Source of the DNA: Thermoplasmata archaeon
GTDB lineage: Archaea; Thermoplasmatota; B47-G6
Direction: 5' to 3'
Length of the DNA: 10,304 bases
Assembly (NCBI GenBank): GCA_003663585.1
Contig: QMTU01000010.1
Location: forward strand, 1 to 10,304
In this document: piece by piece, positions 1-5,174 of the stretch
Numbering within the stretch: the stretch's first letter is position 1
Layout of the letters: the number at the start of each line of letters is the position of its first letter
Program-made: the position numbers and the translations under genes
The notes under the pieces: model-generated
The model's database searches: none
What the model was told of the DNA's origin: nothing
Seen by the model: the letters and a program-made list of their open reading frames with translations, nothing else

Positions 1-528
1 CTTAAATATACTCTTTCTCAGTGCCGGCGTGGCCATGTAATAAGCCTGCAATGCTTCGTCGGTGCGAAAAAACATCTTAAAAGCTGAATGAACCTCTGTT
101 GCCTCGTGGACAAAAGCCGAAACCTTAGTAAAATGCTCAGGGGCTATTTGGCCGGTGGTTAGGGCTTTCTTGAAGATTTGCACGTTTTCTGGAGATGCTT
201 CGATTGTCGCCCGAAGTCCTTCTTCTGTAAACCGTAGCTTGGTAGATATTTTGCCGGCTAGCGTCTTGGGGGTAGAAACCTCCCGTATAGAAACCCCCAT
301 GTTGCGCAAATAGCTCTCTGTGGCCCTAAGGAAACCAGTCGTTCCGCCTTCTCTTAAAATACCTTTAGCGGCCTCTCTGCCAGCTGAAAGAAACTCTTCA
401 ACGCTCTTAATGGTTTGTGGCTTTCCGGCAACAGCAGCAAGTTCTTTCGCCACCGTCGGCGAAATCATTTCCAAAAAGGCGCCAGCAGCTTTCTTTAGGT
501 ATTTACCACCACGTCCGGCCCAGAACAT
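1..528 (-). CDS. Hypothetical protein, 3' end beyond window (partial)
   Basis: Reading leftward from an ATG at 528-526, the frame stays open to base 1, giving 176 residues with no stop in the window. The start follows the stop of the upstream gene by 5 bases and has an AGGA-type ribosome binding site, so the two are probably translationally coupled. The protein begins MFWAGRGGKYLKKAAG and is rich in Ala, Lys, Glu and Thr. It looks mostly helical and has no clear membrane segment or catalytic motif. I do not recognise a family. Its place downstream of the 285-aa gene in the leftward operon suggests a virion or packaging-related role, which is context only. Confidence 0.75.
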   Translation of the reverse strand, partial: MFWAGRGGKYLKKAAGAFLEMISPTVAKELAAVAGKPQTIKSVEEFLSAGREAAKGILREGGTTGFLRATESYLRNMGVSIREVSTPKTLAGKISTKLRFTEEGLRATIEASPENVQIFKKALTTGQIAPEHFTKVSAFVHEATEVHSAFKMFFRTDEALQAYYMATPALRKSIFK

Positions 529-533
529 ATTTC

Positions 534-1391
534 CTACTCTTCCTTTTTCTCCTCTGTAAACTCTGCATCAATTATGTTTTCTTGATCTTGTCTTGCCTCT
601 AGTATCTTTTGTTTAAGGGCAGCAATCATAGTGCTTGGATCTTCTGCTTGCTTTTCCTTTAGTGCGGCCGCACGCTTATATTGCTCCTGTCGCGTTCCGA
701 CCATGGAACGCAGAATTCCTTCTCTCATACGATGAATTTTCTCTTTTAGTTCAAAAGCAGGGTGAACAAGAAGGGTTTTGGTCTCTTGGCCATTTTTTCC
801 CCATGTGATTTGTGTTTTAAGCAGGTCGACTCCGTCCCCTTCGTCATCACCATGCGCCAATACCAGAGTTGCCCTGTACTCATATAGATCGAGCTCTGCT
901 AGTTTGTTTACCATGCCCATTTCGGTAGGAGAGTTCACGTCCACGTCGTATTCTTCAATATACTGAGCCCTCTTAAAATCTAAGAAATCTCTCTCGACGA
1001 GGCATTGTCTAAGTATAGGAAATTTCTTAAGATTTTGATTATGGAAGTCTATATGCTTGCCGTCTGCCGTGCGAATAGATCTGTCTACGAGTGGACACCT
1101 GTGGCGGAATACGCATTTGACCGGACCGGCACAAATAAGGGGGGCCATGGCCTGAATACCGGTGCGCATCTTCATGATATGCATACGGAGGCGTCTTATT
1201 TCGTCTAAAGTGAACTCTAAATCAGAGTAGTCGTCTAACGGAACCTCTAGTATGTCAAACATCTTGGTGCGTTCAATTGTTCCATCCGGACGCTCCACAA
1301 GCATTCCTTTTATCTTAAACTTTGAAATACCTTTTTTGTCTTTTGTGTCATCCTGCTTATTTTCGCTAATGACCTCTTCTGTTTCTTCCAT
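534..1391 (-). CDS. Four-Cys phage protein, possibly terminase small subunit-like
   Basis: A 285-residue protein with acidic/charged ends (starts MEETEEVISENKQDD, ends FTEEKKEE). A central cysteine cluster, C87-x5-C93-x5-C99-x30-C130, includes CAGPVKCVFRHRCP and could bind zinc or an Fe-S cluster. The C-terminal third is predicted helical with a basic segment near residues 215-245 (HPAFELKEKIHRMREGIL, then a GTRQEQYKR stretch), then a coiled-coil-like tail. That layout recalls some small terminase subunits, where an 'NPA/HPA..LKE' helix precedes an Arg-rich stretch, but this is a weak resemblance from memory. The first 26 bases overlap the end of the transglutaminase-like gene, indicating coupling. 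Existence of the gene is firm; function is unproven. Confidence 0.85.
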   Translation of the reverse strand: MEETEEVISENKQDDTKDKKGISKFKIKGMLVERPDGTIERTKMFDILEVPLDDYSDLEFTLDEIRRLRMHIMKMRTGIQAMAPLICAGPVKCVFRHRCPLVDRSIRTADGKHIDFHNQNLKKFPILRQCLVERDFLDFKRAQYIEEYDVDVNSPTEMGMVNKLAELDLYEYRATLVLAHGDDEGDGVDLLKTQITWGKNGQETKTLLVHPAFELKEKIHRMREGILRSMVGTRQEQYKRAAALKEKQAEDPSTMIAALKQKILEARQDQENIIDAEFTEEKKEE

Positions 1392-1953
1392 ATTTTCTTT
1401 GCCCCTTTTTTGTCAATCTTCCCGCCGCTATGACTGTGAGTGTAGATGGGTCTCTTGTTCCAAACGAGCCAGGTGCTGCATCTTGAGGAACAATATCATA
1501 AACAGCCTCAAATAGTCTACTGAACGGACCGCGCTTTCCCCAGTTCCCTATATGCCACCATCTTCCCTTGTAAAAATAAAGACAAACGTTATGTCCCTTA
1601 AATCGCCTTAAAAAACTACCCTTCTTTTCATACCATGTTACAGATAAGATAAAACTCTTCCACGGCAACACCCTACAGGCAAATGCCGCAAATTCATCGC
1701 AGTCACCTGTTTTTGTTTGGTAAAACTTCTCCGGCTTGCTAATATGGTCAATAGCCCCGCCCAGCGGATCTTGTTTCCACCGACACGTCTGGAAGAATTT
1801 GAGGAGTTTGGTGGTTGTCCAAGGGATGTCTTCCGGAAGACTGGTGTAGGATTTCTCAAAGAGCTTTCTTATCAGGAGGGAAAAAGGCTTATATATAAAC
1901 TTTATACAAAAAAACGTAATCCATTTCCATATCCAACCGCATACTGTCGTCAT
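1366..1953 (-). CDS. Membrane-anchored transglutaminase-like (papain-fold) protein
   Basis: 195 residues. An N-terminal hydrophobic/aromatic stretch (about 6-29) probably anchors the protein in a membrane. The motif KTGDCDEFA places a candidate nucleophile at C85, GHNVC gives H121, and WWHIGNWG puts N137 where the third catalytic residue (usually Asp) lies in transglutaminase-like cysteine proteases. Family members cleave or cross-link amide bonds; in phages they are sometimes found among structural or lysis-associated genes. The C-terminus is strongly basic (KKGQRKYGRNRRGH). The start is ATG 1953 with AAAGGAGG 12 bases upstream, a rather long spacing, and no better in-frame start is seen. 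The 3' end overlaps the next gene by 26 bases. The fold call rests on the C/H motif spacing; activity is uncertain because the acid is replaced by Asn. Confidence 0.8.
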   Translation of the reverse strand: MTTVCGWIWKWITFFCIKFIYKPFSLLIRKLFEKSYTSLPEDIPWTTTKLLKFFQTCRWKQDPLGGAIDHISKPEKFYQTKTGDCDEFAAFACRVLPWKSFILSVTWYEKKGSFLRRFKGHNVCLYFYKGRWWHIGNWGKRGPFSRLFEAVYDIVPQDAAPGSFGTRDPSTLTVIAAGRLTKKGQRKYGRNRRGH

Positions 1954-1965
1954 ATCTGCATTAAG

Positions 1966-2020
1966 CCTCCTTTGTCTTCCCGTTTACAAGGAAGACATTA
2001 TAAGGCTTAGCGGTCTTCCC
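1966..2020 (-). promoter_or_regulatory. Mutually exclusive hairpins beside the ribosome binding site of the transglutaminase-like gene
   Basis: Reading leftward, GGAAGAC (2019-2013) is followed by GTCTTCC (1996-1990), then GGAAGAC again (1980-1974), then directly AAAGGAGG (1973-1966). The central GTCTTCC can pair perfectly with either flanking copy, giving a 7-bp hairpin upstream or one that ends against the Shine-Dalgarno sequence. That is the form of an RNA switch, or of a processing site between the tRNA and the mRNA. Function is inferred only. Confidence 0.45.
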
Positions 2021-2050
2021 TGTAGTTACCGGGAGAAAAAGATATGAAAA

Positions 2051-2137
2051 CGGAGGGAGGAGGATTCGAACCTCCGATGCCAACGAGGGCATACTGCCTT
2101 AGCAGGGCAGCGCCTTCAGCCGCTCGGCCACCCCTCC
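2051..2137 (-). tRNA. tRNA-Ser, anticodon GCU
   Basis: 87 nt. A 7-bp acceptor stem pairs GGAGGGG (2137-2131) with TCCCTCC (2058-2052) with one G-U, and the discriminator base is G at 2051, typical of serine tRNAs. The anticodon stem CTGCC/GGCAG encloses the loop CTGCTAA, anticodon GCU, reading AGC/AGU. A long variable arm (TGCC/GGCA stem) identifies a class II tRNA. The T arm is GGAGG-TTCGAAT-CCTCC. CCA is not encoded. It lies between two leftward protein genes, so it is probably cut from the operon transcript. Isolated tRNA genes are common in large phage genomes. Confidence 0.95.
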
Positions 2138-2201
2138 ATAAAGTCTTACTTAGAGGATCGTCGTCTTGGTTCGTAATGGTATCCATGCTTGAGTCGTCTT
2201 G

Positions 2202-2669
2202 CTACCCGCTAAAGCTGTTCCCACGGTTAGAGGCAAGCAGTCCGCCAAATAAAGCTCCGCTTATCATGCCAACCATCATACCCCTAGCGCCCCATTTGGC
2301 CGCCTGCATGCCAAGCTGAGCACCTCTTGTGCCTCTAAGAAACGGAATTATACTTCCTGCCGCAGCGCCGGCAAGCCCGCCAGTCAAACCTCCACCAATT
2401 CCTCCACCGAACGCCCCGCCAAAACTTCCTCTGCCAGTAAACAATCCCATGGCAGGTGCAAGAGCGGCAGCCCCGAGGACAGCCGCGCCACCGATTATTC
2501 CAGGTGCCTTAAATGGACCAAGATACGGAGCAGCACGCCTAAGGTATGGAGCTGCGCGTCCCCAATACTTAGAGGCAACCCCGGCCGCTCTCTCAATCCT
2601 TGGCATTGCTCCTATGGTCGTATTGAGTTCTGTTGCGCCGAGTAGATAATTTTCTAATACTCCCTGCAT
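2202..2669 (-). CDS. Gly/Ala-rich protein with glycine-zipper segments
   Basis: 155 residues from ATG 2669, with AAGGGAG about 10 bases upstream. After an N-terminal head (MQGVLENYLLGATELN), residues 35-52 hold a short duplication (AAPYLRRAAPYL). The rest is dominated by Gly/Ala runs with GxxxG spacing (about 58-115 and 125-148), typical of tightly packed transmembrane or pore-forming helices. Such glycine-zipper proteins occur among phage virion and membrane-acting proteins, but I recognise no family. The gene sits between the 48-aa membrane peptide and the tRNA. Its first residues share an NYLL motif with that 48-aa peptide. Confidence 0.8.
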   Translation of the reverse strand: MQGVLENYLLGATELNTTIGAMPRIERAAGVASKYWGRAAPYLRRAAPYLGPFKAPGIIGGAAVLGAAALAPAMGLFTGRGSFGGAFGGGIGGGLTGGLAGAAAGSIIPFLRGTRGAQLGMQAAKWGARGMMVGMISGALFGGLLASNRGNSFSG

Positions 2670-2684
2670 ATGAGATCAGCTCCC

Positions 2685-2831
2685 TTATAGCCAGCCACAG
2701 CAACAAGCTACTGCAGTTGCAGTAGTCAACAGAGCCGCCCCACCTATGAGCAGTTTTATTTTCATTGTGGAGCGCTCGTTAACCTTGAACATATTTTTCC
2801 CATCCAGGAGATAGTTAGTTAATTCGTGCAT
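2685..2831 (-). CDS. 48-aa predicted single-span membrane peptide
   Basis: From ATG 2831 to TAA 2685, 48 residues: a hydrophilic N-terminus (MHELTNYLLDGKNMFKV), then a basic boundary (MKIKLL) and a hydrophobic span (about 27-42) ending in three consecutive cysteines (CCCGWL). Upstream is AGGGAG at suitable spacing. It lies between the 88-aa and 155-aa genes with gaps of about 12-15 bases, so it fits the operon. Triple Cys next to a membrane span suggests palmitoylation-like, metal or disulfide chemistry, but this is speculative. No family is recognised. Confidence 0.7.
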   Translation of the reverse strand: MHELTNYLLDGKNMFKVNERSTMKIKLLIGGAALLTTATAVACCCGWL

Positions 2832-2843
2832 ATTGTCACTCCC

Positions 2844-3110
2844 TTACTTCTTCTCTATGAACGTGTGATAAATGTCTTCTATCTTCTTGCTAATGTCCTT
2901 TTCCTGAAGTTTTAGGAAAAGCTCTTTTGCTTTCACTGCATAGCCACAGTTGGTGCCGTGGGAGCTATTAGAGGAGATACGGCAATAACTATCTACATAA
3001 CTCCTATCTATTAGCTCGGCCAATGCAACCAATTCCTGCAGAAACTCCTTTCTCAACAACCATCTTAACAAGTCTCTTAAGTCTTGTAGCTCTTGAAGAT
3101 AGTCTCCCAT
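2844..3110 (-). CDS. Small charged helical hypothetical protein
   Basis: 88 residues from ATG 3110 (MGDYLQELQDLRDLL). A TTG lies 21 bases further upstream in frame, but an AGGAG site at 3118-3122 serves the ATG at normal spacing, so I prefer the ATG. The sequence is Leu/Glu/Lys-rich with heptad-like leucines over residues 4-32, three cysteine/serine-rich turns in the middle (CRISSNSSHGTNCGY), and a charged C-terminal helix. No family is recognised. It is the first gene after a promoter-like region and heads the group of small genes leading to the tRNA. Confidence 0.75.
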   Translation of the reverse strand: MGDYLQELQDLRDLLRWLLRKEFLQELVALAELIDRSYVDSYCRISSNSSHGTNCGYAVKAKELFLKLQEKDISKKIEDIYHTFIEKK

Positions 3111-3169
3111 ATTAAATTCTCCTGTTGACAACTATAAAGTGAAAATACTATCGCCTATATCAATGCTAT

Positions 3170-3199
3170 TACATATTTATAACATGAGGTATATATCAA
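3170..3199 (-). promoter_or_regulatory. Candidate sigma70-type promoter for the 88-aa gene
   Basis: On the minus strand TTGATA (3199-3194) is separated by 18 bases from TATGTA (3175-3170) in a very AT-rich spacer. It points at the 88-aa gene about 60 bases downstream. A second TTGATA lies at 3163-3158. The match is partial. Confidence 0.3.
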
Positions 3200-3210
3200 T
3201 CTACATAGGA

Positions 3211-3226
3211 CGTGTTGCCCAACACG
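3211..3226. promoter_or_regulatory. Short perfect inverted repeat
   Basis: CGTGTTG and CAACACG face each other across 2 bases between the end of the 198-aa gene and the promoter-like region of the next gene. It has no following T run, so it is not a classical intrinsic terminator. It could be a transcript 3'-end hairpin or a protein site. Confidence 0.35.
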
Positions 3227-3255
3227 AACAACAAGCCCTTCGCAGGCAACAGTCT

Positions 3256-3289
3256 TTCCTTACGTCATAATATTCCTTACGTCATAATA
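3256..3289. repeat. Tandem 17-bp duplication across a stop codon
   Basis: Two adjacent identical copies of TTCCTTACGTCATAATA (3256-3272 and 3273-3289). The leftward gene's TAA stop (3279-3277) lies in the second copy, and the duplication repeats the last codons and stop just downstream. It is probably a slippage duplication. Confidence 0.8.
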
Positions 3290-3873
3290 TCCTTTGCGTG
3301 AATCCACGGGTACACATGCTGAGCCCGTATGGGAATTTTCTCTGACCATGCCTTAACCTGTGACGGATCAATATTGACATCCATATCTACATCTACATCT
3401 ACCGCCACCACATCACACCTGCTGGCAAAACATAGCATAACATCATCTTCATTAATCTTCAATAGTGCCAGGATAGATACGATAGGCGCCGCCGAGGTGA
3501 GCTTTACAGAAGAGAACAGACCATGGTTACTTACCTGTAGGGCGGGCCTGCTGCCGAGAGGCCTACGAAGGGTAAGAAGATGACGAAATCCAATGCTATT
3601 GCTATGTTCATTGCCGCTATTGGACATAACATCACCGCCGCGTCCCTGTATGTGAAGGTTGATCGCGCTTACATGAGGAAGCTGGCAAATTATATGATTT
3701 TCGTCCGACGGGGTAGTGACAGACGACAATAACTCAGGGAAGACAGAGGAAAGAATGTTTTCCTCTGGAGGAAGAGATTTGAAGAGAATTTCGACTGCTG
3801 AAAGATAATCATCTATAGTGCCTCTAACTAACCATACTCTAAGCTGTGGAATTATGGCTGGCAATGGAGGCAT
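3277..3873 (-). CDS. Hypothetical protein, ambiguous start
   Basis: 198 residues if started at ATG 3873. The Shine-Dalgarno GGAGG (3879-3875) is only 1 base from this ATG. A TTG at 3864 is 10 bases away and another TTG lies upstream at 3885, so the true start is uncertain. The protein has no clear membrane span. Residues near 155-165 form an alternating Asp/Val run (VAVDVDVDMDVNID), probably one acidic strand arising from a repeated codon pattern. The end is aromatic and basic (QHVYPWIHAKDIMT). I recognise no family. It stands alone between two promoter-like regions, and its leader contains a palindrome overlapping the promoter, so its expression is probably controlled separately. Confidence 0.7.
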   Translation of the reverse strand: MPPLPAIIPQLRVWLVRGTIDDYLSAVEILFKSLPPEENILSSVFPELLSSVTTPSDENHIICQLPHVSAINLHIQGRGGDVMSNSGNEHSNSIGFRHLLTLRRPLGSRPALQVSNHGLFSSVKLTSAAPIVSILALLKINEDDVMLCFASRCDVVAVDVDVDMDVNIDPSQVKAWSEKIPIRAQHVYPWIHAKDIMT

Positions 3874-3879
3874 TCCTCC
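3866..3879 (-). promoter_or_regulatory. Hairpin sequestering Shine-Dalgarno and start codon
   Basis: On the minus strand GGAGG-AATG-CCTCC: the ribosome binding site can pair perfectly with the second and third codons, leaving the ATG in a 4-base loop. This could limit initiation at 3873 and leaves the downstream TTG as an alternative start. Confidence 0.4.
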
Positions 3880-3910
3880 TTTCAAAGAAGAGATAGCGGA
3901 TTTCTACACA

Positions 3911-3952
3911 TGTCTATTCTACTATATTACTATATAGACAAGCGCGGGACAA
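3911..3952 (-). promoter_or_regulatory. Promoter with overlapping operator-like inverted repeat
   Basis: On the minus strand -35 TTGTCC (3952-3947), 17-base spacer, -10 TAATAT (3929-3924), pointing to the 198-aa gene. A perfect 7-bp inverted repeat, TGTCTAT (3911-3917) with ATAGACA (3934-3940), brackets the -10 box, as expected of a repressor site. The direct repeat ATATAGTA also lies in the spacer. Promoter assignment is by consensus only. Confidence 0.45.
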
Positions 3953-3978
3953 GTATGCTTTTATTTAACCGCACGACC

Positions 3979-4140
3979 TCACTTCCCTCTCACGGTCAAA
4001 TCCCTTGCCTCTAACACCCCTCCTTTCTCTTCCAGGTATCCAACAGCCTCTCCAACACGAATGCGCTCAGATCGAATCCTACGCCCTCTGAGACATATGT
4101 CCCATAATAGACCCATTTCCATATCTAAAAAATTTTTCAT
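3979..4140 (-). CDS. 53-aa basic orphan peptide
   Basis: From ATG 4140 to TGA 3979, with AGAGG 6-7 bases upstream of the ATG. The sequence starts MKNFLDMEMGLLWDICLRGRR and is rich in Arg and Glu, with the basic patch RGRRIRSERIR at residues 18-28. It has no membrane span and no recognised domain. It is the first leftward gene after the 31-bp-spaced GTATCTA repeats, so it could encode a small regulator acting on them, which is a guess from position. The clear ribosome binding site and open frame support coding, but its small size leaves doubt. Confidence 0.5.
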   Translation of the reverse strand: MKNFLDMEMGLLWDICLRGRRIRSERIRVGEAVGYLEEKGGVLEARDLTVRGK

Positions 4141-4172
4141 ATAACCTCTTTTCCAAATCCCAAAAAAATCAT

Positions 4173-4241
4173 GTATCTAGAGTCCTCTGAAAACCTAAAA
4201 ACAGTATCTAATATCATTCAGAAACCATAATCCAGTATCTA
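4173..4241. repeat. Three GTATCTA motifs at exact 31-bp spacing (iteron/operator-like)
   Basis: GTATCTA occurs at 4173-4179, 4204-4210 and 4235-4241, starts exactly 31 bp apart, close to three helical turns. Flanks are partly conserved: CA before the motif in copies 2 and 3, a following ATC or GTC, and AAACC in the first two spacers. They lie in the AT-rich divergent gap between the leftward 53-aa gene and the rightward structured RNA locus. Such phased sites fit a repressor, activator or initiator protein. I see no good sigma70 promoter for the rightward transcript, so these could be part of a non-standard promoter. Confidence 0.55.
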
Positions 4242-4264
4242 GCATCCAGGTGATAAATAGTTCG

Positions 4265-4495
4265 TGACGTTCCACTATCGGAGCGTTGCGAGCCCACCCG
4301 GTGAGTTATAGCCGGGTAGGAAAGTTCCAGGTTCAGACATGAAGTATAGATGTCTGTTCCTGTTCATATAGCACAGGTGTAGGGATGGGACATCTGTGCC
4401 AATTGTTCACCCATGTTAGCGTAAGCCTGGGTACGCTAACGGTAGTTAAGGGTGAGATTATTTCTCTTTTAGTCCTAGGCAGAAAGGGAGTAGTC
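4265..4495 (+). ncRNA. Structured leader RNA, copy 1 (four hairpins plus pseudoknot)
   Basis: No gene occupies 4141-4495; this part is dense RNA structure. In order: hairpin 4267-4273/4280-4286; hairpin ACCCGG/CCGGGT 4296-4301/4312-4317; stem 4328-4340/4350-4362 with 2x2 internal loop and loop GAAGTATAG; 10-bp stem 4371-4380/4390-4399 with loop AGGGATGGG; outer stem TCACCC/GGGTGA 4407-4412/4450-4455 enclosing the 9-bp hairpin 4415-4423/4432-4440 with loop AGCCTGGG. Loop bases 4425-4431 can pair over 7 bp with CCTAGGC 4474-4480, which touches the Shine-Dalgarno sequence GAAAGGGAG (4482-4490). The same ordered architecture recurs at 4819-4970 with different stems, so conserved folding is likely. 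It could control translation of the 55-aa gene, or be a functional RNA in its own right. Confidence 0.7.
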
Positions 4496-4663
4496 ATGCT
4501 GACTATTCTCAAAAACTTGGTTGTTTTCGTGATTCTGGTAACCATCGTAATCATCGGGGTCTTGCTGGCCCCGATGGCCAAAAAGTTGGCGACCTCCACC
4601 TTGGAGGCCGCCAAGAAGAAGCTCGCCGAGAAGAAGAAGGAGGCCAAGAAGGAGACCTCCTAG
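4496..4663 (+). CDS. 55-aa small membrane protein with Lys/Ala-rich tail
   Basis: Start ATG 4496 is chosen because GAAAGGGAG lies 5 bases upstream; the open frame continues upstream to 4385 but through the RNA structures. Residues 4-27 form one strongly hydrophobic transmembrane helix (LVVFVILVTIVIIGVLL); residues 29-55 form a basic amphipathic helix rich in KKK/EKKKEAKK. This is compatible with a holin- or antiholin-like or other small membrane-acting phage peptide, but no family is recognised. It is enclosed by a structured leader ending in a pseudoknot at the ribosome binding site and a second pseudoknot-like element starting 6 bases after the stop, so expression is probably RNA-controlled. 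Confidence 0.75.
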   Translation: MLTILKNLVVFVILVTIVIIGVLLAPMAKKLATSTLEAAKKKLAEKKKEAKKETS

Positions 4664-4668
4664 ACTAC

Positions 4669-4726
4669 ATGTCCCTGCGTCTGGTCAGCCAGGCGCTGGC
4701 GTAGGGACATAAAACATCTAGCCTGG
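4669..4726 (+). ncRNA. Downstream pseudoknot-like element, copy 1
   Basis: A 13-bp stem 4669-4681/4698-4710 (two wobble pairs) encloses a 16-base loop TGGTCAGCCAGGCGCT. Loop bases CCAGGC (4689-4694) are perfectly complementary to GCCTGG (4721-4726), 10 bases after the stem. The loop and the downstream AGCCTGGTAAGTA recur at 5186-5230, while the stem sequence changes with compensation. It has no T run, so it is not an intrinsic terminator. It may stabilise or process the mRNA 3' end. Confidence 0.65.
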
Positions 4727-4734
4727 TAAGTATC

Positions 4735-4976
4735 GACAGAGGTCTTAATGTAGAGGCCTCTGTCAGTGCTCATAGCTAGCGTAGCTGTGAGTGCTGACAG
4801 GTGTCTCTGCACCTGTTCCACGTGTGAGTACCGAAGTAATGGTGCTTATGCGTGTTTACATAGCGTGGGTACTATGGGAGTATCCATGCGGCCATTACCC
4901 TATCCAGTGTAAGCCTAGGTACACTGGGTGTAGTAAGGGTACTGCAAATTAGGCCCTAGGCAGAAAGGAGCTCGTT
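4735..4976 (+). ncRNA. Structured leader RNA, copy 2 (five hairpins plus pseudoknot)
   Basis: The 313 bases between two genes (4664-4976) hold only RNA structure. Hairpins: 4735-4742/4757-4764; 14-bp stem 4765-4778/4782-4795 with loop GCG; ACAGGTG/CACCTGT 4797-4803/4810-4816; 14-bp stem 4819-4832/4841-4854 with loop GAAGTAAT; 11-bp stem 4863-4873/4879-4889 with loop ATGGG; outer stem TACCC/GGGTA 4896-4900/4937-4941; 8-bp stem 4904-4911/4920-4927 with loop AGCCTAGG. Loop 4913-4919 pairs perfectly with CCTAGGC 4955-4961, immediately before the Shine-Dalgarno AAAGGAG. The last four elements match copy 1 in order, loop sequence and spacing. The first hairpins differ between copies. Confidence 0.7.
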
Positions 4977-5162
4977 ATGGAGCTCTGGAACGTTGAACTG
5001 TGGAAGATTTTCCACCACGGACGGCTGATAGGGTCGTTCGTGGTGCCCAAGGATTCCAAGGCGGTTGCCAAGACCGCCATGGAGCTCTTCAACCCTCCCA
5101 AGGGAGCGGTGTTGATACCGTTCCCGCACTTGAAGTCCCTCATGGTTCTCGAGAGGGACTAG
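4977..5162 (+). CDS. 61-aa hypothetical protein within the RNA-flanked cassette
   Basis: Start ATG 4977 has AAAGGAG 6 bases upstream, directly after the pseudoknot strand. The protein starts MELWNVELWKIFHHG and has a Trp/His-rich N-terminus, a hydrophobic strand (LIGSFVVP) and an amphipathic helix (about 26-39), compatible with a small alpha/beta domain. No transmembrane helix, Cys cluster or known motif is seen. It shares no sequence with the 55-aa protein although both have the same RNA leader and trailer types, so the RNA cassette seems to be the repeated unit and the protein the variable cargo. Function unknown. Confidence 0.75.
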   Translation: MELWNVELWKIFHHGRLIGSFVVPKDSKAVAKTAMELFNPPKGAVLIPFPHLKSLMVLERD

Positions 5163-5174
5163 AAAATCGTCTCA

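Noticed and set aside
2329..2649. Plus-strand Pro/Ala-rich open frame
   Set aside because: It is the antisense of the Gly/Ala-rich leftward gene and lies on the wrong strand of the operon.
4385..4663. Longer 92-aa version of the 55-aa membrane protein
   Set aside because: Its start lies inside a hairpin loop with no ribosome site; ATG 4496 has GAAAGGGAG, and the upstream part is conserved as RNA, not protein.
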